From Istiophorus platypterus (lineage: Eukaryota > Chordata > Actinopteri > Istiophoriformes > Istiophoridae): a stretch of DNA of 64,000 nt. Positions 37,401 to 52,400 of this stretch are shown piece by piece (the first letter of the stretch is position 1; each line of letters opens with the position of its first letter). The stretch is from positions 32,677,501-32,741,500 of the forward strand of contig CM029118.1 of the NCBI GenBank assembly GCA_016859345.1, written 5' to 3'. The position numbers and the translations under genes are program-made. The notes under the pieces are model-generated. The model had not been told where the DNA came from. It did no database searches and worked only from the letters and a program-made list of their open reading frames with translations.

Positions 37401-40400
37401 TAATCATACTATAGTATTAGCATTGTCTCAAATCATAGAGAATTTTCTAATGGACCTAAGGCTAAATATTTCTCTGAAATACAGCACAGTTGAAGCAAAA
37501 AGTAAGACACAGACACATTAGAATACTGAAATGAGGATAATGTGTGTACAACTAAAATTCACTAAGCGGTGGAAGAATGTTTGGTTTCTAAGGCTATGGA
37601 GGTACACAATATACTTTATAACCACTGATTACTTTTCATGCTAAAATATCAGTCAGGATAAATACTTTGGATTTTATTTCAATGCCTTTTTCCATTTCTT
37701 TTCACTTTTATTTCTTCCTTTATTCGTTTTATATTGGGTTGGATGCTATGTGTGATGTGTTATAAGAGAAATAAATAAGGAATGATTTAAAATTAAGTTA
37801 GCTGACAAAAAAACATCATACTAAAGCAAAGCAATCCATGATTAAAATGGGAGGCAGTCAAGGGCATATGACAGTCATGGAGATGATAGAATTTATTTGA
37901 TTACAGGTGATCTCACAGTCAGGTTTTTTTTATTAGAATGTTTTTTCTGGACATCGAACTGCCTAAATTTCAGCGTTGGAGCATCTAAACTTTGCAAACA
38001 ATTTCTTAACTCTATAGTGCCAGTTTATTATGTAAAAAAAAGGGAAAAAACTGTTGACAACCCCCCCCAGTAAACTGGCAGCCATGATGTATATCACACT
38101 AGCTCTGTGAAAAAGAATACTTAAACTCAAAAATTATTGAGATTCCAGCCTTATAAAATAATCCAAGCATTTTTTATTTTTATCTGTAGGGAAAGAGACT
38201 ATCTGTACTTGCCTCACAAAAAAGGTCAGGACCACTCTTAAATATTATGCATGTCTTACAAAAAAAGAAAGAAAACTGAAGAATGTTACAATTACTCTAA
38301 AATGAAAGAATAAAAATGCCTATTTGTATAATTGTTTCTTGCATGGGGCCTGCTGTTGTACAATTTTGCCTAATACAGTGTCCTTTCTTAAATATGATTT
38401 TGCATCTCTTTGCCTCTGTTGGAACATTCATTGCCAGACATTTACAAAATCAATATTTGACTTAGATTTCTGTTAAAGAGCTCCATAATCCAATTCAAAG
38501 ATTTACAATGTGTTGGTAAAGTGAGCAAAATATTTCTGGTGCTTCTAAGAGGCAGAAAATACAATGTAAAGTCAATGACCCAAGCATGAAGCCATCCACG
38601 GAGCAGCAGTGCCATCTGAAGGCTTTTAAACAGATCACACACACAGGAGTCTGACTACTTACTATGTTTTTTAAAATTCTTATCTTAATTCATTTATTTT
38701 GTTTAACCCCAAAATTTTTAACTATTAATTACACTCCAGCTTGGTGCACATATAGATGTAAAGTAACAGATCAAGATGATGGTTCCTACCTCCATTTCAA
38801 AGATGTATGAGGGCAGTTCCTTCAGACTATTGTCAGAGAAGTCCACCTCCTGCAGCTTAGTCCTCCAGAAGATGGAGATCGTGTTTGGAAGATTCTCAAT
38901 CGCATTGGAAGAAGCTTTGCATTGCTTCTACAGTGGGGGAGATAGAAGCACGTCTCATTTTAATTCATTGGCTGATTTATTTTTTTATCATACATTTATT
39001 ATAGATTTTACTCCTGTAAAACCTAAAATTATCAGCCTCAATGTGATGAATGTAAAGTTAAGCTGTGAATTTGATTTTTAATTTTCAGTAATTATCTTTA
39101 GAAATATCAATACTAAGTATAATGTATATAATGCTTAGCTGCAATACAAATTGAGTCCATGTGGCCCATCTGTAGTTTCTATGAGAAATTCTTTAGTCCA
39201 GCCAAAACTTTGAGCTACATTCTGTCCATTCTCTTGCCAAAGATTCTTCACTAAATTTTAAATACAAGTCTGGTGTTATCTTGTATTTTTCTCAGGAAAA
39301 GAAGAAAACTAACAAAGTGTTCTTCTTCACAGACCTGCTTCAGCTCAGCAGTATTCTTAGAATGTCTGGTGTGAATCATTCTCTTTAGGTCATTCCACAG
39401 CATCTCTATGAGATTAACCCCTTCTACATTCATGCAAATCAATGATTCTTGATTGTTAGTGTCCTGAGATCTCTTTCTTTGCAAGGCAAGCTTTGCCTTG
39501 CAAAGAAAATTGAGAGATGCTTTAGGTGAATAGCACACTCTAAATTCTTGAATTTTTTTTATGAATCTAATTAGCTTTGACCAACACTTCCAATCTAGTT
39601 TTACTTATTGGATTCAGAGTTTGATAAATCCTGACTCTATGGTAACTTTTGTTTATGTCATTAGACAAAGGTTTACATACATATTCCAACCTACACTGTG
39701 AAAGTTTGAATGATGTATTGAATATGGGCAATAGCAAAACAATGATTTGTGTTACTAGTCAAAAATAAATTGCGTTTGTACATAATTGTAACTAAGATGA
39801 AAATCTGACCATATTTAAAGAAAAATTTCTCTATATGCAGGTCATTACTGACTTTTTCCTCACCACTGTTTGGATGGCAATTAAACTATACTGATAAACA
39901 ATTATATTAAAATATGCCATCAAACGGTCTCAATAAAGTAATAACCAAAATATCAAAGATGAATAATAACAACTGAAATGCTTTTTTTTGAGTAAGAGAA
40001 ATATCCCCCAAATCAGCAGATTTAAAAAGCAAGAAGTAGATTGTAGTCAGTCTGGTTTCTTACCAGTGGACAGGCCCAGGGGTCAGGGAAGGTGCCTAGT
40101 TTGTTCCTGCTCACATTAAGGAAGCTCAGGGATTTCAAACAGTGCATGACTGCCATTGGCAGACTGGTCAGACAGTTATCAGACACATCTAGCTCCTCCA
40201 CCTTACGAAGACCAATCCAATTAGTAGCTGGAATTAAAGAACACAATTAAATTCTAAATTGACCTGTGCAACTGAAAAATCAGTGACAAAAAGGCCATCT
40301 AGCTGGTTTTATTCTAATCAGGAATTGGTATACTGATTCATGCTAGCTGTATCATCCATATCTAAGGAAAAGAAGGACGTGTTTCTCTTCTGCCTTTAAG

Positions 40401-43400
40401 AGGAGCCTCTGGAATGTAATGTCAACCTGATGTAGTTAGGTCTCAGTGTTTTTTTTTTTATTTTTTACAAAACATCATTAAATATTGATTAAATATGTGA
40501 TATACAGAGTGTTAGTTCATTTTTGTCTTTCATCAGCTATAAAGTGTTTTCTGCCAACAGAGGTGTGGAGAGGTGTTCAGCTGAAAACCAGCACAGGAAT
40601 ACGGTATTTTTTGGGTGATAACTTGTAGACAAGAACTGATGAGAAACACAGTTTCAACCATGCAGATTTAGGTGACCAATGTGTTAGCTGATTGATTTAA
40701 AATACTATTCCATTCCTCCATTTGGGTGTCAGTATAAATTTATGCTGAGTGCACCAGTTGCAGTAGATCTGAAACAGCTAGCTAAAGGGTCATGTCTGGT
40801 TGGCTCTTCACTAATGCTGAAGTTTGTGGTTGCCATACTCAATGTCACAGCTCTTTAGCAAACAAAACCAAAATTACCTTGACACACAACTGACTAAAAT
40901 ACAGTTATTACATTATTTGAATATAAATTAAATCTATACTCAAATTTTTTCATTACATACATACTGTATATACAAAAGAGTTAGAACATACTGGCAGGGA
41001 TGTCAAACAGGACTGTAAGCTGGTTCTTGGGAGCAGAAAGTCTCTTGATGTGGGTCAGATGTAGAAGCCCTGGTGGCAATCTGGTAAGCTGGTTCTCAGA
41101 GAGATTTACCTGCTGTAAACTGAAGCACAGGATAGTGGGAGGCTGAGAGCTGACAGTTTTATCCGTATATGTCAAGATGCTACAGTTACCAGAAAAAGTA
41201 AATGAGCTCTTTGGCAATGATGGTTTGCTACTGTAATTGATCATGAAATGTGATCTAATCTTCATCTAAGTCACAAAATCGACAAACAATAACTAGTCAA
41301 ACCTCAATGATCAGAAAAAACCTCAAACAAGAGTTTCTGGTAGATATGGATCAGACAATTCAATTTTGGACCAATATTCCTGGGGAACTGCTTTGGCTCA
41401 ACCATAGTCTTATAATGTCTGGTTTAAATGGCTCTCTGCGGTTAATGTCTGGGCTCTTAATGGGACAGTCCAACAGGCAGGTTATATCAGGCTGTCCAGT
41501 CCCAGAGGCAGCAAAAAAGTCCCAAATCATGATGCACCCTCCACAGCACTTCATGTGCAGTGATGATTTTTTTGGAGAGCAGTTTGGTGTCGTGCCATAG
41601 ATTTTAATCAGCGCCAATAAAGGTTTCTGTGTTGGGCCTTTGGAGTCGTCTTAGCTGGACACCCATTTCAAGGGAGATTACTTCTAGTTATAAGGTAATA
41701 GTACAGTAGTAACTAAATCATGTCCATTTATAGATTATTTGTCTAACTAAACTAATGAATATGTAAAATCTTTGGGATTATTTGGGACCATTAATGTAGC
41801 TTCATACATATCAACAGTTCTTGATTTTTCTTCTGACATGTCTTTTTTGTGAAGCATTAGTTTTTATCAGCAGATGCTTCTTATGAATAGAATACTCTAA
41901 ATGCTTGAGTACTTTTTTGAATCAAAGTAGCTCTAACCTGCACTTCCAACCTAGTTTTATTGATCTGACTCCTGGTTTGAAAAATCCTGACCCTAGTCAT
42001 TTTTCGTTTATGTCATTAAAGGTTCACATACTTAGTCCAACTTACACTGTGAAAGTTTAGAAGATGTACTGAATAAGGGCAAGAGCAATATAATGATTTG
42101 TGTTACTAGTTAATATAGATTGTGTTTTTTCTATTTGTAATTTAGATAAACATATGACTATATTTAAAGACAAATTTATGCATGAATGCTGGGGATTCTG
42201 AAGGGTTTACTAACTTGTCCTTGCCAGTGTACTTTTTTATACACATGATTGTTTAACTACAAGTCCTGTAATCTTTGTATACCCAACACTTCTGTATACT
42301 ATACTTGTCTCAAAGTAAATGTAGTGGTTAAAGTGGGATAATTCAGAATAGCTCTATCACACAGCAAACTCCTATGTGCACCCTGAATGACAGGTACACA
42401 AAGTGGGCAAGTAAAGAGATAGAAAGCGCCAGCAGAAATTTTATGGATTTATTCATGATCTACCAGCTTCCATTATTATGTATGAAACTGTCGATCAGAT
42501 ATTGTGATCATGATGACTCATGATGATAGAAAACAGTGAAGTTTTTAAGAAATGTGTCATTTCAACCAAAATACGGGAAATAATCAATATTAACAGAATT
42601 GACCTCTGGATAGTTGAGACTAGATTAGCACAAAGGCTGGATCCAAGGTTAAAGCAATTTATTTGCTTTAATTACTGTAGATTTAACACATGTAGAAACC
42701 TAAATTGAGTCACTGTTGTTTCAGAAGCCCTTAGCATATGCATTGGAGAATTTCTTGACCAACTCGGTTCAACATCTTCCAAGGCTGGACGGATTGGCAA
42801 ATCACTTGCTAGCCAATAATAAGACACTACAACATACAGGATGCAAACAGCAAGCAATTTTTTGAGTTATTAGACAGTGATAGCAGAAATATTCAACTCC
42901 TTTGCTCTGGTAAAAATAACAAAAAAAAAAAAAAAAAAGTCATGAATTCAAAATCAATTCTTAAATCTGTACTTCACATAAGCATTTTTTTAAATCCCAA
43001 AAGACCAGCAGTATTGTGAGAAAAATGTAATTAGATTAAAAAAAGTAAAAGTAGTCATTCTGAATGAGAATGGCCTCTGTCAGTATCGCGATATTATATT
43101 ATTCAATTATTATTACTGATGCATTAAAAGGGAGAGTAAGTGATTCTCATTTAATACACCTTTTGGAAAATTCAGTGAATCACTAACTGTCTGTTCTGTG
43201 TGTTTGCTAAAAAAATCAAGTGTTCCTACACAGCCCTGGCTCTATAAATGGGATGGAAATAAAGTGGCTTGAACCAACTCCAGCGAGTCAGCATCTTGGG
43301 CATATTGTGTTTGTGTAAAGGGAGGGAAAGTGATGAAAGTTGTCAGTGAGAGCAAGAAAGACAGTAATTCTGACACATGCCAACATGCTACACAACAGGG

Positions 43401-46400
43401 AAGAGAGATGGCTGAGAAACAGCCTAAGAGAAAATCTTATGAACAAAAGTTGAAAAAGAAGGGTTTGATGAGGCAAGGGGGAAGATCCACTAACGTCGGT
43501 GAGAATTTCCTACAGCAGACTGCATGGTTGGACTGAGAAATATATTCAGCCCTGGACTTATCTGCTGGGACCAGGCCAGACCCCAAATGACAGACACACA
43601 GAAAGAGCTGGTCAAGAGACTATTGGGATGGTTAAACACCTTAAAAAACTTTATGTGGTCCACCAGTCTAATGATGCAGTGGCCAAATTGACCTGTAAAA
43701 ACAATTTAAACAACTACCTCTTCTAGTACAATTTTCCCAGAGCTATCTGTGTAATGGAAAAAAAGCTGATTTTGACAGTGATTCAAATCACACTGTGGGT
43801 GAGACGGAAAAATGCAAATGTAAAAATGTGTGAGTGTTCCTTTAAACTGTCCATTTAAAACAAGAATAATAGCAATAATAACATACTCATGCAGATGGAC
43901 ACTGATTAGTTGCTGCCCTAATGCTGAGTGGAAAAATATTAGTCACAGCTGCCACCTGTAGTTAGGCCAGACAACCTCCTACCACGTGTACCTGGAGCAG
44001 ATGATCTCCTGGGAGCTGTGAGCAGAAGGGAGCTCTTTCAGCAGGTTGTTAGAAAGATCTAGAGTTTGAAGGTGGATGAGACCCCAGGGCACCACAGAGG
44101 GTAGGGCAGTCAGGCTGTTGGACGACAGATCCAGGTGTACTATACGTGAGGAGATATCAATGAACCAATCCAGCTCCAACCAGGGCAGCTGCAGACCACT
44201 CCAACACACACTGATTGCCTGCACATAAACACAGACGGCAACATAACACTAGGAAGACTGAGAACCTCATAGATGTACATGGGACTTCCTCTAAAACTTT
44301 GACTCAAAGTATTAGTAGAGAAAACTCATCACCACAATATCATGATATATGTTTATATATGAATATGATATGGTATGATATGATATGCACATGATAGCTT
44401 ATATATTTACGATTTAGAAACATAAAATTGCTAGGCACCTTTAAAATGACTTTTCACAAGTAAATTTGTTTATGGCACTCAATAGACTTGATAGGCATAT
44501 GTTAACTTTGTCTAGCTGATATTACACATGGACTTCCGGTAAAATTTCAGCTATTAGCAATAATATTATTAACCCAGTCTGCATAAAATTTGCAAAAATT
44601 TGTTTAGCATGCGGTGAAAAATTAACTTTTGTATCTCAAACCATTAGTCTGAAAGTATTCTGAAAACCGCGTTTGCATACATTTGTGATTTTTTTCAAAT
44701 AATCCAAGTGTAACACTGTGATGTCCTTCCAAACATGGACATTTTTGGGTCACTTTGATTTACTAGGCAAGACACTCACCAGCGCCCCTGTGGGGATTTA
44801 TCCTATCAATTTAATATTTTATGGTGAACGTATTATTTTACATCATTTTGTTATTTCTTTATGTGTAAATGTCTTCACTTAACTTCAGTTCTCGGTCATG
44901 TAATCTATATTGTTTGTACATTATTACTAATATTCTTGTATGATTCAAACATTATCAGGATTCCATTCATCTGTGTTAATCTCAACATGCCAAACAATCT
45001 GTCATTTCTGTAAGTCCTAACTCACCTATGCTCTATCAGCTGTCAAAAGTCAAACACTTGAACTAAAAATAAACTACTCATGCATCAAATTGATCCCTTT
45101 TGTGATGAATACAGTTGATAGCAAGAAAACAACATCTCATGATGAGCTGTCAGTTATTCTGTGCTATCAACCCCTCAAAAAGACAAGCATCTAACAAAGA
45201 AGTCAGATACCGATTTATTAGTATAGAAACTTGGCATAATATTGCATTGAATGTATATTACATCTAGATTGCCTAAATGTTCTCATTGTTGTTTTGCAAT
45301 AAATACACATAAACACACAGAGAAGAATACAATAGTGACATACTGCTCCCTAGGGTTTGAGAAAATCCTGCAGAGCTATCTGAGAGATCATCTGTCAGAG
45401 TTCACTTTTGAGGCAAAAGCAAAATAGGAAGGAGAAACAATGTTAAATATATATAAACAGATTTAAAATGATGTTCTCATCAGAGAGCCTCACATGTATT
45501 GGTTCAGATGCATGTCACTGCCTTCCTTTGTTTCCAGAGTACATACCTCCTTTACTTCTCTGTTGGATGTTTCCTGTAGTTTGAGTCTGAGGAGGCATTT
45601 GCTGAAGGCTGGATGGTCTATCAGGGTGTATGAGGAGAATCCTGCTCCATGCTGCAGCAGAAAACAAGCTATCTCCTCATTACCTGCAAAACAAGACACA
45701 CTGCTCAGTCTATCTGTCCGCAGTAACAGAGGCAAAGTGTTCACTCAGTATCTTTCGCCAGTTCTGTCTGTCCCCGAAAAAAAAATCAGCTTATGACAAC
45801 CCATAATTACAAACACTTTCACATGGGAGACCTGTGTTCATTTCCTATTTGAAACTGACCTTGTTGATTCTTTTATCAGTGACTGTTTATCTTAACTGAA
45901 ACCAAAATGGTTTCTCAAACCTCACCAAGTATTTACTGTGTCTAAACCTAACCTTACCTAGCAATTTTAGTGGCTACATATAACCAAACTGTGCAATGCC
46001 TAAATATAACAAATCATGACAGTTCCAGAACTGCTTGTTTACTATTGTTACATTACGACAAAGATCCAGTATGCCTACACTTCTATGGGTTGTATCCAAG
46101 GGTAGGGGGTTTAGGCTGGAAGACTTGTTTTTCTGCAAATATTTGGGTTTACATGTTACTGAAATATAATTTCGTCCTAATTCAGCATCCAAACATGCAT
46201 TAAAGGTTACAGTTACAGAGCCTATGCACATAGCTACTGTAGGCTGTGCCATAGCTCACTGTGATTGAACTGTGACTGATTAGCCTGCGCCGCTTGTGTT
46301 TTGTCCGATTTAGGTTTCTGATGCTGGTGGAGGCTGTTGAAGCATGAAGAAAGTTGAAGGAAGACTTAATAGTTTGCCGCTTTATAGTAACACACATCTA

Positions 46401-49400
46401 ACAAAAACATCTCCAGTGCAAACTATGGGGAAGTTAAGTAATGCATGGTATAGACATGTGTGTAATGTTGAGATGGCGACATCACTGACTAAGATCTGAT
46501 GCTGGAACACATATCAAAATCTATGCCACAGGTATATACTGTGGGACTGCTGGAACTGTCACTTCAGACCTCAGGTGTAAGTCCAGCTCTACTCCAGCAA
46601 GCAGAGGATAAGAACTGTGAGCATACACAAAGCCTACAGGAAGTATTCACATAATTATATACATTCACTTATCTTTCATAACTGGATTTTGTCATTTGAA
46701 GTGTGGTATCGTCATCTTGCACTTTCATTATTAAATTCCTCTAAGGGTAACCCTGTGGCAACCCAGCAGTAGGTGTTTGTGTCTCTTTTCGAGGGGGCAT
46801 TTATAGTGTCTGAATTTTAAAAACCCTGCTTAAGGAAAATAGTCAGGCATTGGGATCCCCTCAGACTAAACATCCAAAGACAATCTGTCGGCCGGAACTT
46901 CAGCCTGATTCTAAAATTAGTCGAGGGAAAGCCATTGGGGTTTTAATCTGTAAAGTGCCTTCCGGGCTTCAGTCTTGAACTGTAGGTCTTGGCTTCTGTG
47001 TGGGCTATACATTCTACTACTAATTTTCTGTATGTCCTAAATGTGCAGCAGCTCAAAGTTCAAAAGGTCTGAGTGAAATGGAATATAAACTAGAGTGTTT
47101 GATGGTAACTAATTACATTCTCAGCCATTCAGATCACTGATGTCATTGCTCTTGAACAGCAATGGGAATCAAAGGCAAGCATGACAACAAGAGCTGAATA
47201 ACTGGAAAGAGGCTTCGAAGGTGCAGAGCAGCACAATAGGAACACATCACACCACAATTTTGCAGCCAAAGCTAGATAGTGTTGGTTTCATAGTTATTTT
47301 GTAAAATGTTATTTTAAAGAAATAATAAAAAAATGTTGATGATTCCGTTTATGTGAGTGCATCTATATTATGATTTAAATTTTAATTCCACTGTATTGAA
47401 AGTCATAAGTGGTCACATCGTGTTTTGACATAAAAAGCATTTGCACCACTATGAGTTTCAAGAATAAATGAAATGAAATGAATATCCTGCTAAAAACAAA
47501 GTTGGAGACGATAAGATACTGTATGCCAGTCTCTCAAATAAACAAGAAATACTGAGTTATAACAGATCATTCTGCCATGTATAGAATAATAGTTTTTTTT
47601 GCATGGGATTCAATTTAAAAAAAAACTTAGATGGACATGTATACTGGCACTCTGCTCTTGTGCAGCACATCTCATATCAGAGACTGCAGATTTGCCAGTG
47701 TGTCCTGCTTCTTTCATGGGGTTTGGGATTTAATGGAGTGAAGGAGAAGGGTTTCATAAATTGGGAACAACAGATACTGTAAGAATCAGACAAATGAGAT
47801 TAATGCAGATTGCTTTGATGGCATTCCAGATTTAACAACATTAAATGTTATTAATTGATGCTAATATAAACCCATTTACTCTTTGGAAAATTAAACAATT
47901 AAATTAAATGGTTGATTTAAATTTTTAGCATTATTTTGTTGTTGCAGCTGATCTTTTCCAAGTACATGGCTCTAAAGAATCTATTCTCAGCACAAGGTCT
48001 AAGACCTAATTTCCACCAAAATATTACCTTGCTTTGCATTGCCTAATTCAAATGAACCTGCCACCTGCCATGAACCTTGCACCTTTCCACCCACCCGACC
48101 ACCATGCACTCTGTGCCCGATACTGAAATGCCACACAGCCCAGCAAAATTGACAATTGACAATTGACAAAGAGTTGATTTCTGCAGAAGCCTCCACCAAT
48201 TAACTAATCATCAAACCAGTCAGTCAAGTGTCAATTTACTTATCAGCATACAAATGCATACACGATTGGTAAACAGTCCTTATGAGGTCAGATACACCGT
48301 GCTTTCCATTCTGCCAGTTATGCCTCCCCCTTCGGGCAAAAAGTCGTAAAGAAAGAGACTTGAAAACAGATCGAGGTGAGCCATCATCAAGGACATTCTA
48401 GTCCCTTACATGCGTTTAGAGGGAGACGAGGAGCGCAGAGAGCAGAGACTCCCATAGCAGTTTAGAGCAAGGACCCACAGGTTCATATATTCTAAGATGT
48501 GAGTTAGGGAAGCACGGAGTCCTATTAGTTGAATGTAAAGCACCTATAGTAAAAGCGACCAAACACTCATCTATTCCTCTGTATTTTCAGGACACAAATG
48601 CAGAAGCTGGAGTTTTTGAAGACACTGTAGAAATAATGTTTTTTTCAGTTTTGAAGATAACGATCACTAAGCAGCAAATCCAAAATGCAGTCCCAATATT
48701 CCCACCTTCTGCTGTGTTCTAAATATAGATGATGTCTGAAGTGTATTCATATATGTCTCCCTACCTGCTTGTGCAGCAGCGTACAGTGGCAGTCCATTGA
48801 CGACAGCAAACTCATTGCTATGGATGGCACAGTCCTTGGTATCTGCATCATAGGCATGGACCAGCAACTTGACGACATCCAGGTGACCCTGCTGGCAAGA
48901 TGTGGCCAGCATCCAGTTGAGTAAGTCTCTCCTTAGACATGGACCTGAGATAGAGCCAAAGACTTCCCATAAATCAACCCTAATCTTCTTTTTTTAGACC
49001 CTCTCTGCCTTAAAAATGCTTGTGTCCTGCTCAACTCCACAACTCCAGTTTCTGGTAGAGTCTTTTGTTATGTTATTTTTTCTTGTTAAGTCTCTTGATT
49101 CAGGCCAACCCTGGTTGCATTATCAGGGTTATTTCCTCAGACTTAAAATTACTCCCCTAGAGCCATCGCAGACTTTATGATACTTTTTCTAATAACTACA
49201 AGTAAACTGCTTTTGATATAAAAATAGCAGACTGCCCCTTCTTTAATTATTGAAAGGTGTTAAAACTTACCTTTTACAGCAGTAACAACGCAATGAATAT
49301 GTAATTTATTAAACTGTATTGGATTATCAAGTCACAGCTACAGGCCATCAACTTGCCTTGATTTAGAAACTTAAAATATACATGTTTTAACAAAATAAAA

Positions 49401-52400
49401 GCCTAGCCCTGTCCCATATTTCACCAATGTTGAACTTTTCTTTTACTCTTACCAGGTATAGAATCCAGAAGTTCTTTGACAAGGCTGGTGTGGCCGAAGT
49501 ATGCTGCCAGGATGGCTGGGTTGTTGTTGGATGGCTCCTGGGGCACAGTGATACAGGCTTCTCTAAGGAGGTAATACACACTCTCCAAATCACCATGCTG
49601 AGTGGCCATACATAGGAGACGTGTCTAGAACAACACACACGATGATAAAATTAGTGACTCATAAGAATATGCATTATTCTCAAGGGAAGTCCTGATCAAG
49701 CTTTTATTTATCCTTGATGTCAAGGTCATTTAATACTGACTGCCATTGTTAAGACTCCAGCTCAACAAAAAAAACCTAAAAACTTAATTACATGAATGGT
49801 TGTCCTATGGAACACCAAAAGGCTCAGTCCTGCCTTGTTTTTTCACTTTCACCAGGCAGGTTTTCTTTAAAAAAAAAAAAAAAAAAAGGCATACATGATA
49901 CTGCAAATTATTGCAATGTGCTGTTTAATATGCCCATTATTCTGGGTGGCTTCAGGAGTCAGCTGAGGTAGTATAGACAGGGACAAAATCCATCCACCTT
50001 GGATGACTGGCTCAAGCAGAGGACATACATATGGGAGAATGGGGTTCAAGACCTGTGTGAAACCAAAAAAAAGTCTTTTTTTTTAATTTATCATATTCAG
50101 TTTTCAGTAGCAGTTTGATTAGGTTTAGGCAACAAAACTACTTAGTTATAATTAGGAAAAGATCAGGGCTTTGGTTAAAATAGACCTGTTCAAAACATTT
50201 ACCACTTGTTAGAAAACCTTTCTGCCAAAATGTTTCCCAATTAACTCACTGAAGTCGTCAAGGAGAGCCTAAAATAATCCCCACATATCCCAAAAAGGCT
50301 TACCTGTGTTTTAATGTTTTGTGCCTTTATGGGTACTTAGTTCAATTTTTGTTTTGTGTTAACGTTTATAAATAATTTTGCACTAATGATGTACTCAATC
50401 CCACTCTGTATCTGAACACCTGTATTTTACCTAGGAGATAATTAATGGTGTCCTTTACGTGGTGCAGCAGATTGGAAGTCTGATGCTGTTTCTAAAATAT
50501 ACATACAATACATATACACATACAGAGTCTAATTTCTGCCCAGGTGCAAATAGCACTGTTGGATACGGACACCTGTGTGCTAATAGCATCTGTCATTAAT
50601 GGTTTTCTGACATCACACATTAGTCTGTGCTTTCATTTAGCCGGCATGGCAACTGAATACTGCATTACATTAAATAAAAACACTTTTGGACATTTTTCTA
50701 ATTCCCAATTTCTATACTAAAGACCAGATGCTTGTTGTGGTCTGTTCTATATTCGAGTCTTGCTTAAAAAAGTAAATCTCTCACAGTTACAGTTTGTGCT
50801 CAGTTTAGCAATTCATGTGCATGAAAACACATGATGGGTTTCTTAAATCTGTCTTTCCAGTGGTTTGATAACTGTCAGCATGATGTCAGACTATATCTTT
50901 ACCTATGATGTCGGTCTATTTCTGTTGTATGAGTTTTTTGTGTATAATGCTAGAAATGTCATAAAATTAGAACTCTGTGGAACCTGTGTTGTGCTTTTCC
51001 ACTAATAAGAAGTAAGATGTTTAGAAGGTGTTCTAATCAGAGTTGAACTGTTCTGTTAACAAATACATGGGTAAAAGTAGACAAAAAATCTTAAACGGAG
51101 GCTAGCTTACTAACTTGACCAGCTCACTAGCTTTTGTTGCTTACAACTTAATTTCAGTCTTCATTAGCAGCGGCTATGAGAAAATTATTCCCTAGGTGAT
51201 AAGGAAGGAAGGTTGATGACCGTGAAGTTAAGTATCCCCTCCTAAACTACCAAGAATGGAAGCTGTTTCTACCAGATAGAGTGGACATTTGTCACCAATA
51301 TTATTCCATTTAAAATAGAACTACATCCTGAGTAGACCTCAGGTCTCAGTTTTAGGCCTCTACAGAACTGTAAAACTGAGCATGTCCAGTGTTTAGCAAT
51401 AATTTTATTTTGTTGTTTGTCTTTTGACTATTATTATTATTGTGAAACAGTGTTTAATTCACAGACCATGAAAAGAATTCTAGCTCACAATTTATTATTG
51501 ACTACTAATCTACCTTTATTTATTTAGTTATCCAAATATGTAATTAGAAAGCAAAGCTTTCCCAAACCATCTACATACAGTAATCTTAAAAGTCACACCA
51601 TAAATGAATATAAAGCATAGAACACAGTGAAAAGTGAAAAGGAGATACTGTATGTTGATTCAATGAACTGAAGGTCAATTTCTAAACAAACAAGTTTTGA
51701 GCTGAGACAATGGAGAAATATGAAAAATAATCTTATACTTTCTGTTGATGAGCCATAATGAAATTCAGCTTTTAACTAAAAAGGACAAAGATGTAAATTT
51801 CTCTAACATAAATACATACTGGATACCAAGTGTAAGATATCCCAAATTCCCACAGTACTTGGTGGAAAGAGGAAAGCATTTGCACAAAAGCCCAACAACA
51901 GTATCCAACAAACATGAAATTCATTCTCAACACTCTACCAACACTTAAGTTATTATTCTAACAATTAAATTTAAGCTTAAAATCACAAAAAATAAATGTA
52001 TGACTTTCTTCAGAAACCATATATGTTCTGTACAAGTGGCAGATAACATTAATCTTTAAAACTTTAGAAATAATTGAATTGGTTAAAGTCTGCAGACACA
52101 TATCTTGGAATATGGCTGGATGACACATTCTCTCTCTATACTCACACTGATAACCCTGTAAAGAAACCGAGAACCCTTGGAAAATTGAAAACGTAAACTT
52201 TGATATGAAGGCATAGTTTCTTGACAGACTTTCAAACATCACATTCAAAAAATGTTTCATCAGGAATCTCACTGTTTCATAGTCACGTTTTCTCTCTCTT
52301 GGGCCTTGTTTTGTTGTGTTATATCTGATTTTTTGGAAATTAATTATTTGTGCTACTTTTCAACATTTACTTTCCTTTATGTTGCCATTGACGAGGTTTC

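Noticed and set aside
43330..43536. Lysine-rich plus-strand open frame of 68 codons
   Set aside because: Lies within the intron between exons 6 and 7, has no recognisable domain, and its composition mirrors the A-rich DNA.
45494..45796. Plus-strand 100-codon frame
   Set aside because: Antisense shadow of lrrk1 exon 5 with no similarity of its own.
49795..49860. Short stretch readable as GTPKGSVLPCFF, resembling a LINE reverse-transcriptase block
   Set aside because: Only about a dozen residues match and no neighbouring blocks were found.
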